From the NCBI RefSeq assembly GCF_947507565.1, contig NC_089194.1, positions 1,240,001-1,304,000 on the forward strand: 64,000 nt of DNA. Reading direction: 5' to 3'. Under the pieces are notes generated by a model, which was not told the origin of the DNA, made no database searches, and was given only the letters and a program-made list of their open reading frames with translations. Source of the DNA: Oscarella lobularis (lineage: Eukaryota > Porifera > Homoscleromorpha > Homosclerophorida > Oscarellidae). The first letter of the stretch is position 1, and every line of letters begins with the position of its first letter. The position numbers were made by a program, and so were the translations under genes. Positions 1-12,763 of the stretch are shown in pieces.

Positions 1-82
1 AGGCAGTGTGATGCACATTATGCACATCAGCTTTCCTAAAATTAGAGTGACAGATACCGTGCTGAGGGTGTTCGGGGATCAC

Positions 83-114
83 ATGATGGCTCACAAAAGG
101 CCATCATTATCTAG
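83..114 (+). mobile_element. Helitron-type 3' terminus
   Basis: An 8-bp perfect inverted repeat (ATGATGGC at 83-90, GCCATCAT at 100-107, 9-nt loop) is followed three bases later by CTAG (111-114) and then by a T. A 3' hairpin, a CTRR end and insertion 5' of a T is the known signature of Helitron rolling-circle transposons. About 50 bp (66-115) recur in inverted orientation at 30722-30774, so this is a shared family end and not a chance hairpin. The body of this copy would lie left of the window. The satellite array starts directly after the CTAG. Confidence 0.65.
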
Positions 115-3100
115 TTAGTCCCTAAGAATCAAAGATTAGGTCCTCAATTTAATATCTAGGCCCTCAGAATCAAAGATTAGGCCCTCAATTTAATATTTAG
201 GCCCTAAGAATCGAAGATTAGTCCCTCAATTTATTGTTTAGGTTCTCAGAATCGAAGATTAGGTCCTCAATTTAATATCTAGGCCCTCAGAATCAAAGAT
301 TAGGCCCTCAATTTAATATTTAGGCTCTAAGAATCGAAGATTAGGCCCTCGATTTAATATTTAGGCCCTAAGAATCAAAGATTAGGTCCTCAATTTAATA
401 TCTAGGCCCTCAGAATCAAAGATTAGGCCCTCAATTTAATATCTAGGTCCTAAGAATCGAAGATTAGGCCCTCCACTTAATATTTAGGCCCTAAGAATCG
501 AAGATTAGGACCTCGATTTCATATTTAGGCCTTTAGAATCGAAGTTTAGGCCCTCAATTTAATGTTTAGGCCCTAAGAATCGAAAATTAGGCCCTCCATT
601 TAATATTTAGGCCCTAAGAATCGAAGATTAGGCCCTCAATTTAATATTTAGCCCCTAAGAATCAAAGATTAGGCCCTCAATTAAAAATTTAGGCTCTAAG
701 AATCGAAGATTAGGCCCTCCATTTAATATTTAGGTTCTCAGAATCGAAGATTAGGTCCTCAATTTAATATTTACGTCCTAAGAATCAAAGATTATGCCCT
801 CAATTTAATATTTAGCCTCTAAGAATCAAAGATTAGGACCTCAAATTCATATTTAGGACCTAAGAATCGAAGATTAGACTCTCAATTTAATATTTTGGCC
901 CTAAGAATCGAAGATTAGGCCCTCCATTTAATATTTAGTCCCTAAGAATCAAAGATTAGGTCCTCAATTTAATATCTAGGCCCTCAGAATCAAAGATTAG
1001 GCCCTCAATTTAATATTTAGGCCCTAAGAATCAAAGATTAGGTCCTCAATTTAATATCTAGGCCCTCAGAATCAAAGATTAGGCCCTCAATTTAATATCT
1101 AGGTCCTAAGAATCGAAGATTAGGCCCTCCACTTAATATTTAGGCCCTAAGAATCGAAGATTAGGACCTCGATTTCATATTTAGGCCTTTAGAATCGAAG
1201 TTTAGGCCCTCAATTTAATATTTAGGCCCTAAGAATCGAAAATTAGGCCCTCCATTTAATATTTAGGCCCTAAGAATCGAAGATTAGGCTCTTAATTTAA
1301 TATTTAGCCCCTAAGAATCAAAGATTAGGCCCTCAAAAAAAATTTAGGCTCTAAGAATCGAAAATTAGGCCCTCCACTTAATATTTAGGCCCTAAGAATC
1401 GAAGATTAGGACCTCGATTTCATATTTAGGCCTTTAGAATCGAAGATTAGGCCCTCAATTTAATATTTAGGCCCTAAGAATCGAAGATTAGGCCCTCCAT
1501 TTAATATTTAGGCCCTAAGACTCGAAGATTCGGCCCTCCATTTAATATTTAGGCTCTAAGAATCAAAGATTAGGTCCTCAATTTAATATCTAGGCCCTCA
1601 GAATCAAAGATGAGGCCCTCAATTTAATATTTAGGCTCTAAGAATCGTAGATTAGTTCCTGAATTTAATATTTAGCCCCTAAGAATCGAAGATTAGGCCC
1701 TCAATTTAATATTTAGGCCCTAAGAATCAAAGATTAGGTCCTCAATTTAATATTTAGCCCTTAAGAGTCGAAGATTAGGCCCTCAATTAAACATTTATGC
1801 CCTAAGAATCGAATATTAGGCCCTCCATTTAATATTTAGTCTCTAAGAATCAAAGATTAGGTCCTCTATTTAATATCTAGGCTCTCAGAATCAAAGATTA
1901 GGCCCTCAATTTAATATTTAGGTCCTAAGAATCGAAGATTAGGCCCTCCATTTAATATTAAGGCGCTAAGAATCGAAGATTAGGACCTCAATTTCATATT
2001 TAGGTCCTAAGAATCGAAGATTAGGTCCTCCATTTAATATCTAGGCCCTCAGAATCGAAGATTATTCCCTCAATTTAATATTTAGGGCCTAAGAATCGAA
2101 GATTAGGACCTCAAATTCATATTTAGGACCTAAGAATCGAAGATTAGGCTCTCAATTTAATATTTTGGCCCTAAGAATCGAAGATTAGGCCCTCCATTTA
2201 ATATTTAGTCCCTAAGAATCAAAGATTAGGTCCTCAATTTAATATCTAGGCCCTCAGAATCAAAGATTAGGCCCTCAATTTAATATTTAGGCCCTAAGAA
2301 TCAAAGATTAGGTTCTCAATTTAATATCTAGGCCCTCAGAATCAAAGATTAGGCCCTCAATTTAATATTTAGGCCCTAAGATTCGAAGATTAGGCCCTCA
2401 ATTTAATATTTAGGCCCTAAGAATCGAAGATTAGTCCCTCAATTTATTGTTTAGGTTCTCAGAATCGAAGATTAGGTCCTCAATTTAATATCTAGGCCCT
2501 CAGAATCGAAGATTAGGCCCTCGATTTAATATTTAGGCCCTAAGAATCAAAGATTAGGTCCTCAATTTAATATCTAGGCCCTCAGAATCAAAGATTAGGC
2601 CCTCAATTTAATATCTAGGTCCTAAGAATCGAAGATTACGCCTTCCACTTAATATTTAGGCCCTAAGAATCGAAGATTAGGACCTCGATTTCATATTTAG
2701 GCCTTTAGAATCGAAGTTTAGGCCCTCAATTTAATATTTAGGCCCTAAGAATCGAAAATTAGGCCCTCCATTTAATATTTAGGCCCTAAGAATCGAAGAT
2801 TAGGCCCTCAATTTAATATTTAGCCCCTAAGAATCAAAGATTAGGCCCTCAATTAAAAATTTAGGCTCTAAGAATCGAAAATTAGGCCCTCCACTTAATA
2901 TTTAGGCCCTAAGAATCGAAGATTAGGACCTCGATTTCATATTTAGGCCTTTAGAATCGAAGATTAGGCCCTCAATTTAATATTTAGGCCCTAAGAATCG
3001 AAGATTAGGCCCTCCATTTAATATTTAGGCCCTAAGACTCGAAGATTCGGCCCTCCATTTAATATTTAGGCTCTAAGAATCAAAGATTAGGTCCTCAATT

Positions 3101-6100
3101 TAATATCTAGGCCCTCAGAATCAAAGATGAGGCCCTCAATTTAATATTTGGGCTCTAAGAATCGTAGATTAGTTCCTGAATTTAATATTTAGCCCCTAAG
3201 AATCGAAGATTAGGCCCTCAATTTAATATTTAGCCCCTAAGAATCAAAGATTAGGTCCTCAATTTAATATTTAGCCCTTAAGAGTCGAAGATTAGGCCCT
3301 CAATTAAACATTTATGCCCTAAGAATCGAAGATTAGGCCCTCCATTTAATATTTAGTCTCTAAGAATCAAAGATTAGGTCCTCTATTTAATATCTAGGCT
3401 CTCAGAATCAAAGATTAGGCCCTCAATTTAATATTTAGGCCCTAAGAATCGAAGATTAGGCCCTCCATTTAATATTAAGGCGCTAAGAATCGAAGATTAG
3501 GACCTCAATTTCATATTTAGGTCCTAAGAATCGAAGATTAGTCCCTCAATTTAATATTTAGGTCCTAAGAATCGAAGATTAGGTTCTCCATTTAATATCT
3601 AGGCCCTCAGAATCGAAGATTATTCCCTCAATTTAATATTTAGGGCCTAAGAATCGAAGATTAGGACCTCAAATTCATATTTAGGACCTAAGAATCGAAG
3701 ATTAGGCTCTCAATTTAATATTTTGGCCCTAAGAATCGAAGATTAGGCCCTCCATTTAATATTTAGTCCCTAAGAATCAAAGATTAAGTCCTCAATTTAA
3801 TATCTAGGCCCTCAGAATCAAAGATTAGGCCCTCAATTTAATATTTAGGCCCTAAGAATCAAAGATTAGGTCCTCAATTTAATATCTAGGCCCTCAGAAT
3901 CAAAGATTAGGCCCTCAATTTAATATTTAGGCCCTAAGATTCGAAGATTAGGCCCTCAATTTAATATTTAGGCCCTAAGAATCGAAGATTAGTCCCTCAA
4001 TTTATTGTTTAGGTTCTCAGAATCGAAGATTAGGTCCTCAATTTAATATCTAGGCCCTCAGAATCAAAGATTAGGCCCTCAATTTAATATTTAGGCCCTA
4101 AGAATCGAAGATTAGGCCCTCGATTTAATATTTAGGCCCTAAGAATCAAAGATTAGGTCCTCAATTTAATATCTAGGCCCTCAGAATCAAAGATTAGGCC
4201 CTCAATTTAATATCTTGGTCCTAAGAATCGAAGATTAGGCCTTCCACTTAATATTTAGGCCCTAAGAATCGAAGATTAGGACCTCGATTTCATATTTAGG
4301 CCTTTAGAATCGAAGTTTAGGCCCTCAATTTAATATTTAGGCCCTAAGAATCGAAAATTAGGCCCTCCATTTAATATTTAGGCCCTAAGAATCGAAGATT
4401 AGGCCCTCCATTTAATATTTAGGTTCTAAGAATCAAAGATTAGGTCTTCAATTTAATATCTAGGCCCTCAGAATCAAAGATTAGGCCCTCAATTTAATAT
4501 TTAGGCCCTAAGAATCGAAGATTAGGACCTCAATTTCATATTTAGGACCTAAGAATCGAAGATTAGGTCCTCAATTTAATATCTAGGCCCTAAGAATCGA
4601 AGATTAGGCCCTCCATTTAATATTTAGGTTTTCAGAATCAAAGATTAGGCTCTCAATTTAATATTTAGGCCCTAAGAATCGAAGATTAGGCCCTCAATTT
4701 AATATTTAAGCCCTAAGAATCAAAGATTAGGCTCTCAATTTAATATCTAGGTCCTAAGAATCGAAGATTAGGCCCTCAATTTAATATTTAGGCCCTAAGA
4801 ATCAAAGACTAGGCCCTCAATTAAAAATTTAGGCTTTAAGAATCGAAGATAAGTACCTCAATTTCATATATTGGCCTTTAGAATCGAAGATTAGGCCCTC
4901 AATTTAACATTTAGGCCCTAAGAATTTAAGATTAGGCCCTCCATTTAATATTTAGTTTTCAAGAATCAAAGATTATGTCCTCAATTTAATATCTAGGCCC
5001 TCAGAATCAAAGATTAGGCCCTCAATTTAATATTTAGGCCCTAAGAATCGAAGATTAGGCCCTCAATTTAATATTTAGGCCCTAAGAATCGAAGATTAAT
5101 CCCTCAATTTAATATTTAGGTTCTCAGAATCAAAGATTAGGTCCTCAATTTAATGTTTAGGCCCTAAGAATCGAAGATTAGGTCCTCAATTTAATATCTA
5201 GGCCCTCAGAATCAAAGATTAGGCCCTCAATTTAATATTTAGGCCCTAAGAATTAAAGATTAGGCCCTCGATTTAATATTTAGGCCCTAAGAATCAAAGA
5301 TTAGGTCCTCAATTTATTATCTAAGCCCTCAGAATCAAAGATTAGGTCCTCAATTTAATATTTACGCCCTAAGAATCAAAGATTAGGCCCTCAATTTAAT
5401 ATTTAGCCTCTAAGAATCGAAGATTAGGCCCTCAATTAAAAATTTAGGCTCTATGAATCGAAGATTAGGACCTCAATTTAATATTTAGGCCCTAAGAATC
5501 GAAAATTACGCCCTCCACTTAATATTTAGGCCCTAAGAATCGAAGATTAGGACCTCGATTTCATATTTAGGCCTTTAGAATCGAAGATTAGGCCCTCAAT
5601 TTAATATTTAGGCTCTAAGAATCGAAGATTAGGCCCTCCATTTAATATTTAGGCCCTAAGACTCGAAGATTCGGCCCTCCATTTAATATTTAGGCTCTAA
5701 GAATCAAAGATTAGGTCCTCAATTTAATATCTAGGCCCTCAGAATCAAAGATGAGGCCCTCAATTTAATATTTAGGCTCTAAGAATCGTAGATTAGTTCC
5801 TGAATTTAATATTTAGCCCCTAAGAATCGAAGATTAGGCCCTCAATTTAATATTTAGGCCCTAAGAATCAAAGATTAGGTCCTCAATTTAATATTTAGCC
5901 CTTAAGAGTCGAAGATTAGGCCCTCAATTAAACATTTATGCCCTAAGAATCGAAGATTAGGCCCTCCATTTAATATTTAGTCTCTAAGAATCAAAGATTA
6001 GGTCCTCTATTTAATATCTAGGCTCTCAGAATCAAAGATTAGGCCCTCAATTTCATATTTAGGTCCTAAGAATCGAAGATTAGTCCCTCAATTTAATATT

Positions 6101-6542
6101 TAGGTCCTAAGAATCGAAGATTAGGTCCTCCATTTAATATCTAGGCCCTCAGAATCGAAGATTATTCCCTCAATTTAATATTTAGGGCCTAAGAATGGAA
6201 GATTAGGACCTCAATTTCATATTTACGCCTTTAGAATCGAAGATTAGGCCTTCAATTTAATATTTAGGCTCTAAGAATCGAAGATTAGGTCCTCAATTTA
6301 ATATTTAGCCCCTAAGAATCAAAGATTAGGCCCTCAATTAAAAATTTAGGCTCTAAGAATCATAGATTAGGATCCCTAATCTTTGATTCTTAGGGCCTAA
6401 ATACGAAATTGAGGTCCTAATCTTCGATTCTTAGGGCCTAAATATTATTAAATTGAGGGCCTAATCTTCGATTCTTAAGGCATAAATATTAAATTGAGGG
6501 CCTAATCTTCGATTCTTAGGGCCTAAATATTAAATTGAGGGC
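115..6542. repeat. 41-bp satellite array with higher-order structure
   Basis: About 155 tandem monomers of 41 bp. Each monomer is two related half-units: one like GGCCCTAAGAATCGAAGAT plus TA, the other like GGCCCTCAATTTAATATTTA. Variant monomers recur in the same order at about 1.52-1.56 kb spacing; for example the CGTAGATTAGTTCCTGAA variant lies near 1646, 3165 and 5790, and the TTATTGTTTAGGTTCTC variant near 231, 2451 and 4003. That indicates a higher-order repeat of about 37 monomers. Near 6370 the orientation flips and about four monomers run inverted to 6542. There is no open reading frame of note. The half-unit similarity suggests the monomer arose from duplication of a roughly 20-bp unit. 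Confidence 0.95.
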
Positions 6543-6843
6543 AACACATTTCTCCACATTCACATTTTTTAGAATCGGACTTAGCCCCTCCCAGAGCTCT
6601 GTTTTTATTTCAGTTAGTAGGCTAGCTGGTATTATTTTTCTCACGTCTACTCGTACACAATTACTGTGTGTATGAGTATAGCGAAAGTCTTTTTTTTTAA
6701 TCAAGCATCTCCTCTATCAGAGTTACTAGTAATCGTACCGGAGAAATTATGGCGCACGAACCCAAAGATAGTTAGCCTAATAGGGGCGGAATCTTGTCCC
6801 CGTAAGCTAGCCTTGTCTACACATCTCTTTCTTTCTCTTTTAG

Positions 6844-7083
6844 GCTACATCCCAGGTAGAAGGATCTTTCACAAAGGATGACGCTCTTAGCAAGGCTCTT
6901 CTCGCCGATCTGAAGCAGAGCAAGTTGGAGTTGCGCAGCGAGTCGGCGTATGCGCAAGGCGGCAGCAATTTCATGTACATGAAAGCGCAGTCGCACGCCA
7001 TACAACGTTCGAGTGCGACAGCGGATACGTCGTACGTAACGCCGAGAAAGGCGATGATGAAAGCAGCGGCAAAGAAAAAATGA
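6844..7083 (+). CDS. Terminal exon of an unrecognised gene
   Basis: A strong acceptor (pyrimidine tract CTCTTTCTTTCTCTTTTAG ending at 6843) opens an 80-codon frame closing with TGA at 7081-7083. The encoded tail is polar and basic, with SKALLADLKQSKLELR near the start and KAMMKAAAKKK at the end. Codons end mostly in C or G, as in the other genes here. The upstream exons were not found. They could lie in 6543-6840, or left of the satellite, which would make the array part of an intron. The family was not recognised; it is probably a small helical or basic protein. Confidence 0.5.
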   Translation, partial: ATSQVEGSFTKDDALSKALLADLKQSKLELRSESAYAQGGSNFMYMKAQSHAIQRSSATADTSYVTPRKAMMKAAAKKK

Positions 7084-7349
7084 CGATTTTTTTTATTTGA
7101 TTTTATTTTCGTTGTGACTCGGAGTGCTTTCATACAGTGCCATAGTAGTAGCTCATGTTTATTGATTAGCCTAACTTGACCTTACGTAATGACGTGGCCC
7201 GCCTCCCGCCGGGCCGGCTCCTCCTACTGTACGGGAAATTTCAAACCGGTTCGAACTGGCGGTTTCCAGGGTCGTTGCTACGGTGTTTCACGCTATTGGA
7301 GCACGTCCTCGCGTCGTTTCGCGTAGAATCGAGCTGCGATCTCGTCAAC

Positions 7350-8858
7350 ATGCTCGCATTGCTCGTTCCAACGTTGCTAATAGCACTCCTAGTCTATCTC
7401 GGCTGGAAATACGCGATGCTCGACTGCGACCTGACGCTGAGCCTGAAATCACGTCGTAGAGGCCATTTCAAGGATAAAGTTATTTGGATCACAGGAGCAT
7501 CGTCTGGCAGTAAGCTGGCATTACGCTGAAAAAGCATGCACGAGGCAGTCGATCGCTATTGTTACGAACGTAGAGGAGGTTACGTAGAGGATGTGTAGCA
7601 GCTGGAATGAGCTGTTGATACAGTAGCGCAAACATCTGCACGTGCACGTGCCTAGATATATATAGCTCGCCCCTAACAATAGAACGTAAGCCAGCATTCC
7701 TTTCAGTCTGAAAATTCGCGTCGAAAATTTTTTTATGCGGCAATAACTTTTTATTCTGTATGTCACAGTCGGTCTTGCGCTCACCGAACTACTTAGTGAA
7801 GACGAAGCAAAGCTGATTTTGAGCTCGCGAAGAGAAAGCGAATTGGAGGAGGTGAGGAAAAACGTCACGCTCTTGGACAATGCAAAGTAAGCAGCCTGCA
7901 CGAGAACATTTTATTTTACGAGTGCTTATTTTCAAGAAATCATTGTTTTTTTTGACTTCATTTTAGAATTCTTCCGCTTGACTTGACTGATCCTAAATCT
8001 CTTGCCAATATCGGAGAGAGGGCTTGGTCCCTGTTTGGTCACGTTGACATTTTGATCAACAACGCGGGTATTAGCACGCGAATACTCGCTGAAAACGCCG
8101 GGGAAGACGTTCTTCAGCAAGTGATGGACGTCGATTTTTTTGGACCTGTACGTCTCACAAAAGCGATATTACCTCGTTAGTCAATCACAGTGCTCTCATT
8201 CAGTAATCGGATCTATCTTGCGTGTTCTTTTAGTCCTGCTCGAAAGAGGAAAGGGGCACATTGTAAACGTTGTGTCTCTGCTTGGGAAATTTGCGATGCC
8301 CATGCGCGCGCCTTATTGCGCTGCTAAACACGGTCTAGTTGGATATATGGATGTGCTGAGAGCAGAGGTGAGACTTTATTTCTATAAGAGAGGCTGTCCA
8401 TAAAGAAATTATTTTTTTTTCAGGTTGCTAGTAGGGGACTTTCTGTGGTTAACCTCATGCCAGGTCCCGTTATAACCAATATCAGTAAAAATGCACTAAC
8501 TGCTGGGGGAACGCTTCAAGAAACAGACGCATTTATTGCTACAGGAATGCAGCCAGAGAGGTATAGTATATTCTTAATAAGAGCCTTCCCCGTAGACTTT
8601 TTATCTGGCACCGTATATAAGTACACCCGTGAATATGCACTCATGGGATTCTGCATTAGGTGTGCTCATCTGATGTTGAATGCCATAGCAAACAATGTCT
8701 ATGAGGCGAGTCAAAGGAGGGGTTTTCAGTCACGTAATCGTCACTCTGCTGTATTTCAGGCTTGGATTTCGAAGCAATATTTTCTCTCCTATGCCTACTT
8801 GTCTCAATACCTTCCCTCTATTCAAAAATTGCTTGCCATTAGGTCAGTTAGAAACTAA
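7350..8858 (+). CDS. DHRS7: DHRS7-like short-chain dehydrogenase/reductase
   Basis: Exons 7350-7509, 7769-7886, 7967-8175, 8234-8367, 8424-8560, 8660-8705 and 8760-8858 join in frame. The protein opens with a hydrophobic anchor (MLALLVPTLLIALLVYLGW), followed by the cofactor motif TGASSGIG, NNAG, and the catalytic YCAAK with an upstream serine (NVVSLLG). The tail AWISKQYFLSYAYLSQYLPS matches the C-terminal region of DHRS7 proteins, which are membrane-bound NADPH reductases of the endoplasmic reticulum; the substrate cannot be read from sequence. The last intron (8706-8759) uses a GC donor (GAG|GCGAGT). An upstream in-frame ATG at 7176 exists, but 7350 places the anchor at the N-terminus. Copies of the last exon are found downstream at 10878 and 13334. 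Confidence 0.85.
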
Positions 8859-9038
8859 CACGTTGTCATTATTGATTCTGTAGAATTTTTCAGCCGTGCA
8901 TCCGCCAGTGCAATAATCCGTGTCGTTTTGAATTCTGAAGCACGTGCATTCTCACACCACCCCCTTCTGCAGACCACCCCTGGGTGGCTCAAATGACGTT
9001 AAGGCATGCATTCATTGTAGAGGAACGAGAGAGCGATC

Positions 9039-10691
9039 ATGCTTCGAACGCTTTTGACGTTTCACTTTCTGGTCGTATCTTCCCTTGATGCCGGAAAAGT
9101 GATAGTCACCAGAGACACGGCAGGTGACACCTTCACGAATCCCCTGGGCTGCCGTGCGACGAGGTGTCCGTCAACGGCAACGCTGTCGGCGTCGTTATGT
9201 ACTTGCAAATGTCCTAATCAAGGCACTTGGATGCAAGACACTGGAGATTGCGTACAGAAATCGAGTATACTATACGAGTGGGGTCCCCTTTGCACCGCCC
9301 GTGTCTCACCTGAGTCTTCCAGGCTGCTCGTACTCGTTTCGAAGTGATCACATTTTAGCTATGAGCATTCCGTCCGTGAACGTGGACGACAGGCTGACGC
9401 CGGTTACAGAGCTTCTTTACAACGGAGCGAATGCACCTATGACCAATGGCGAGTACAAAATTACAACATTCGAGTACCTTAAGGACAATTCGTGGACGAG
9501 TCCAAGTCCAAATGAGAAAAACTACTTTTACTTTCAGTCCCAAGGACAGAAGTACTACCTGAACGTAAGGAAAATGCGACGTGAATTATTGATATAATCT
9601 TGCGCTGTCCTAGGAGAGAATACAGATAAGAGATATTCCCAATTACACTGGCGCAATAATTAAATTTTTCTTGAAACCCACAAATAATGCACCCGAAGGC
9701 TGCTTAGTGATAAAGACTGCAGGCTCAACAACATGTAGGTTAATTAATCAAATAAATAACGTCAAGAAGAATTGGTCTTGTTCTCGTAGACGTTGCACCA
9801 ACGCCCCAAACCCAAGCAGCTGTGGCGACTACATCTGCATTTACAACGTCAGCTGAAACGACTACAGCCTATACTAGTAGCAGCAGTACGTTCTACTCAG
9901 ATGGTCCGACATCTCACCAGGCAACACCAAGCGGTGTAGACGTAGATGACAAAGCATCTGATTCTACCAGAAGCGTACCACCAAGTTCCACGTCAGCTGA
10001 AACGACTACAGCCTATACTAGTAGCAGCAGTACGTTCTACTCAGATGGTCCGACATCTCACCAGGCGATTGATTCAAGCAATCCAACGACGGAAGAGGAA
10101 GACACAGATGACAAAGCAACAGATTCGATTGATTCTACCGGACGCGTACCACCGAGTTCCACAAAGGCAATCAGTGATCTGCCTGCTCTTCCGCCTATCG
10201 TACTTGAGCAAATGGGGTCTTCTAATGCTGGTTCTATTGCAGGTGGAACAATAGGAGCCGTATTCGTGGCGGCTTTAGTCATTGTTTTGATTATACTTCT
10301 GTGGAGAAAGCGTAGCAGGAAAATTGTTACAGGTACACTCGACCGTTTGCATTACATTTGTCTCTTTGCGTTATTCCTTTTTCTAGTTTCAGAAGCTGTG
10401 AGTCTTTCCAACCCTGTCTACTTAGCAAAAGCAAAAGATAACGTTCCTGAAACGGTTGTGTATGAGTGTCCAGATGAAGCAGAGCAGCATCCCGCCAATG
10501 ACATAATTTACGAGGAAATTGGTCAGGGCCCAAAGGCAGGTGGCAGTTCACTGCCATCCAATAGCGCCTACGAAGAGCCAGTCAAAGTTTTCAACAAAGA
10601 CCCATATGAGGAACCAGTCGACAATGGAAAGAATGTGGAATACGAGGAGCCATCATCGAAAAAATCCACTGACTACACCAACGTGGTGTGA
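9039..10691 (+). CDS. YEEI-tailed type I receptor, copy 1
   Basis: Exons 9039-9264, 9323-9564, 9614-9734, 9790-10332 and 10393-10691 give 476 residues. There is a signal peptide (MLRTLLTFHFLVVSS), a short Cys-rich segment (CTCKCPNQGTW), an unrecognised globular region (about 76-196) and a Ser/Thr-rich stalk with an internal direct repeat (SAETTTAYTSSSSTFYSDG twice). A membrane helix (IGAVFVAALVIVLIILLW) is followed by RKRSRK. The cytoplasmic tail has YECP, YEEI, YEEP three times and DYTNVV at the end. YEEI is the classic Src-family SH2-binding sequence once phosphorylated. The role as a phosphotyrosine-signalling surface receptor is inferred; ligand and family are unknown. Two paralogues follow. 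Confidence 0.8.
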
Positions 10692-10825
10692 AGAAACCAA
10701 GGTGTTCTTTGTCATTAGAGCAAAACTAAACCTACCACAACGTTAGCAACGTCTTCACTCTTTATTTAGACCACAAACCAGTAGATTTTTATGTATAATG
10801 GCTAGTATTAATTAGTCTTCCTGCT

Positions 10826-10977
10826 GAACGTCCAAATCAATGTCGTCACATAATTACGCGATTCTGCTGTATTCCAGGCTTGGATTTCAAAGCAGTACTT
10901 TCTCTCCTACGCCTATTTGTCTCAGTACCTTCCCGCTATTCAGAAGTTGCTTGCTATTAGATCAGCTAGAAACTAAG
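10826..10977 (+). pseudogene. Stray copy of DHRS7 last intron/exon
   Basis: Positions 10878-10977 repeat the final DHRS7 exon (coding AWISKQYFLSYAYLSQ and the stop) at roughly 90% identity, together with the end of its intron (ATTCTGCTGTATTCCAG). It is preceded by a roughly 25-bp piece (CGTCCAAATCAATGTCGTCA) that also occurs in the transporter intron near 16260. No upstream reductase exons are present, so this is a duplication scar and not a gene. Confidence 0.85.
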
Positions 10978-11088
10978 ATATCTTCGTTGTAGAAATTTGT
11001 AGTCATTTATGCACCCAAGAAAGGTGTGGCCTCCCCGTTATCTCCAATGACGTAAAGCCTTAAGAGGCATGTGCCTTGTTGAGCGATC

Positions 11089-12763
11089 ATGTTTCGAACG
11101 CCTTTGTTGCTTTGCTTTCTCGTCGTTTCTTCTCTCGATGGCGGTATCGTGATCACCAGAGAAGGCACAGTAGGTGACACCTTCACGAATCCCCTTGGCT
11201 GCGCTGCGAAGTGTCCGTCAACGTCAACGGCCGCAACAACGCTGTCGTGCACCTGCAAATGTCCTAATAAAAACACTTGGATGCAAGACACTGAAGACTG
11301 TGTTCAGGAATCGAGTACAGGCCTATAGACTATCTGAGTGGGGTCCCCTCTCCTCTAACTCCTGAGTCTTTCAGGCTGCCCGTATTCGTTTCGCAGCGAT
11401 CGCATTCTAGCCGTGACTATTCCGTCCAGGAAAGTAGACGACAAACTCGCACCGGGTCAAGGGCTTCTTTACCAAGGAGCGAAGGCACCCAAGACCACCG
11501 GAGGATATCTGATTACAAAATTTGAGTACCTCAAGGGCAACTCGTGGACTAATCCAAGTCAGAAAGAGCAAAACTACTTTTATTTTCAGTCCCAAGGACA
11601 GTCCCAAGGACAGAAGTACATTCTGTGGGTGAGCGAAGGAATGTGAATTTTTTTTCTATTGATGCAATCTTGCACTGCAGGAGAGGATACAGCTACAAGA
11701 CATCTCCAGTTACGCTGGCGCAATAATTAGGTTCACCTTGAGGCCAACAGATAACGTGGCACCAGAAGGCTGCTTAGAGATAAAGATTGCTGGCTCATTA
11801 ACATGTAGGTTAAATCACTAGATAAATGGCTATACAGCAGAAGAATGTTATGATGTAGATATTGCACCAACGCTGGAGACTCGAGTTCCTGCAGTGACTA
11901 CGTCTACGTCATCCATTGAAAAGACTACGAGCTATAGCAGCAGTACGTTCTACTCAGACGGTCCAACATCTCAAGAGGAGATGATTTCGAACGATCCTAC
12001 GACGGGATACGAAGACGTGACACCAAGCGGCGTAGACGTAGACGATGAAACAACTGATTCAACCGGAAACGAGCCTCCAAGTTCCACAAAGACAATTAGT
12101 AGTGATCTGCCCACTCTTCCTCCCATCGTACTAGAGCAAAAGGATTCTTCTGATAGCAGTGCCGGTGCTATTGCAGGTGGCATAATAGGAGGCATCTTCA
12201 TAGCGGCTTTGGTCGTTGCCTTGATTGTATTTCTGTGGAGAAGGCGTAGTGGCAAATTCGTTACAGGTACATCTGACATTTTCATTGCGTTTGCCTCTGT
12301 GTTATCCTTTTTTCCGGGTTCAGAATCGGACACTGTAAATCTTCCCAACCCTGTCTACTCAGGAAAAGTTGCAGGTACGCATGGCGTTTGCATTACGTTT
12401 GCTTCTGCGTTATCTTTCTTCCGGGGTTCAGGATCAGAGGCTGTAAATCTTCACAACCCTGCCTACTCAGGAAAAGTCAAAGGTGAAGCTCCTGAAACGG
12501 CTGTGTATGAGCGTCCAGATGAAACAGGGCAGCGTCGCGCTGATGACGTAATTTACGAGGAGATCAGTCAGGGCCCCCCAAAGGCAAATGGATGTTCATC
12601 CAACGGCGCCTGCAAAGAGCCAGTCCAAGTTCCCAATGAAGAAGGCCCTTACGAAGAACCAGTCAAAGTTCCCAAAGAAGAAGGCCCATGTGAAGAGCCA
12701 GTCAAAGTTCTCGATGAAGGCCCATATGAAGAACCGGTCAGCAATGCAAAGAATGCGGAGTAA
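11089..12763 (+). CDS. YEEI-tailed type I receptor, copy 2
   Basis: Exons 11089-11314, 11375-11628, 11681-11804, 11859-12266, 12324-12374 and 12432-12763 give 464 residues with the same layout as copy 1: signal peptide, Cys-rich segment, globular region, Ser/Thr stalk, membrane helix and tyrosine tail. Two differences stand out. The first tail exon is duplicated together with its intron (12324-12374 and the start of 12432). The frame stops at a TAA (12761) where copy 3 has TAC and continues for six more residues. One YEEP has become CEEP, as in copy 3. The stalk is shorter than in copy 1. Promoter-side sequence (CCCAAGAAAG) is shared with copy 3. Confidence 0.8.

Noticed and set aside
115-6542. 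CRISPR-like array
   Set aside because: The repeats are contiguous 41-bp monomers with no unique spacers, in an intron-bearing animal genome.
6666-6881. 71-codon frame before the first terminal exon
   Set aside because: It crosses the strong splice acceptor at 6843 in a different frame from the exon and shows no domain.
7176-7349. Upstream in-frame ATG for the DHRS7-like gene
   Set aside because: It would put 58 polar residues before the membrane anchor that begins the protein in this family.
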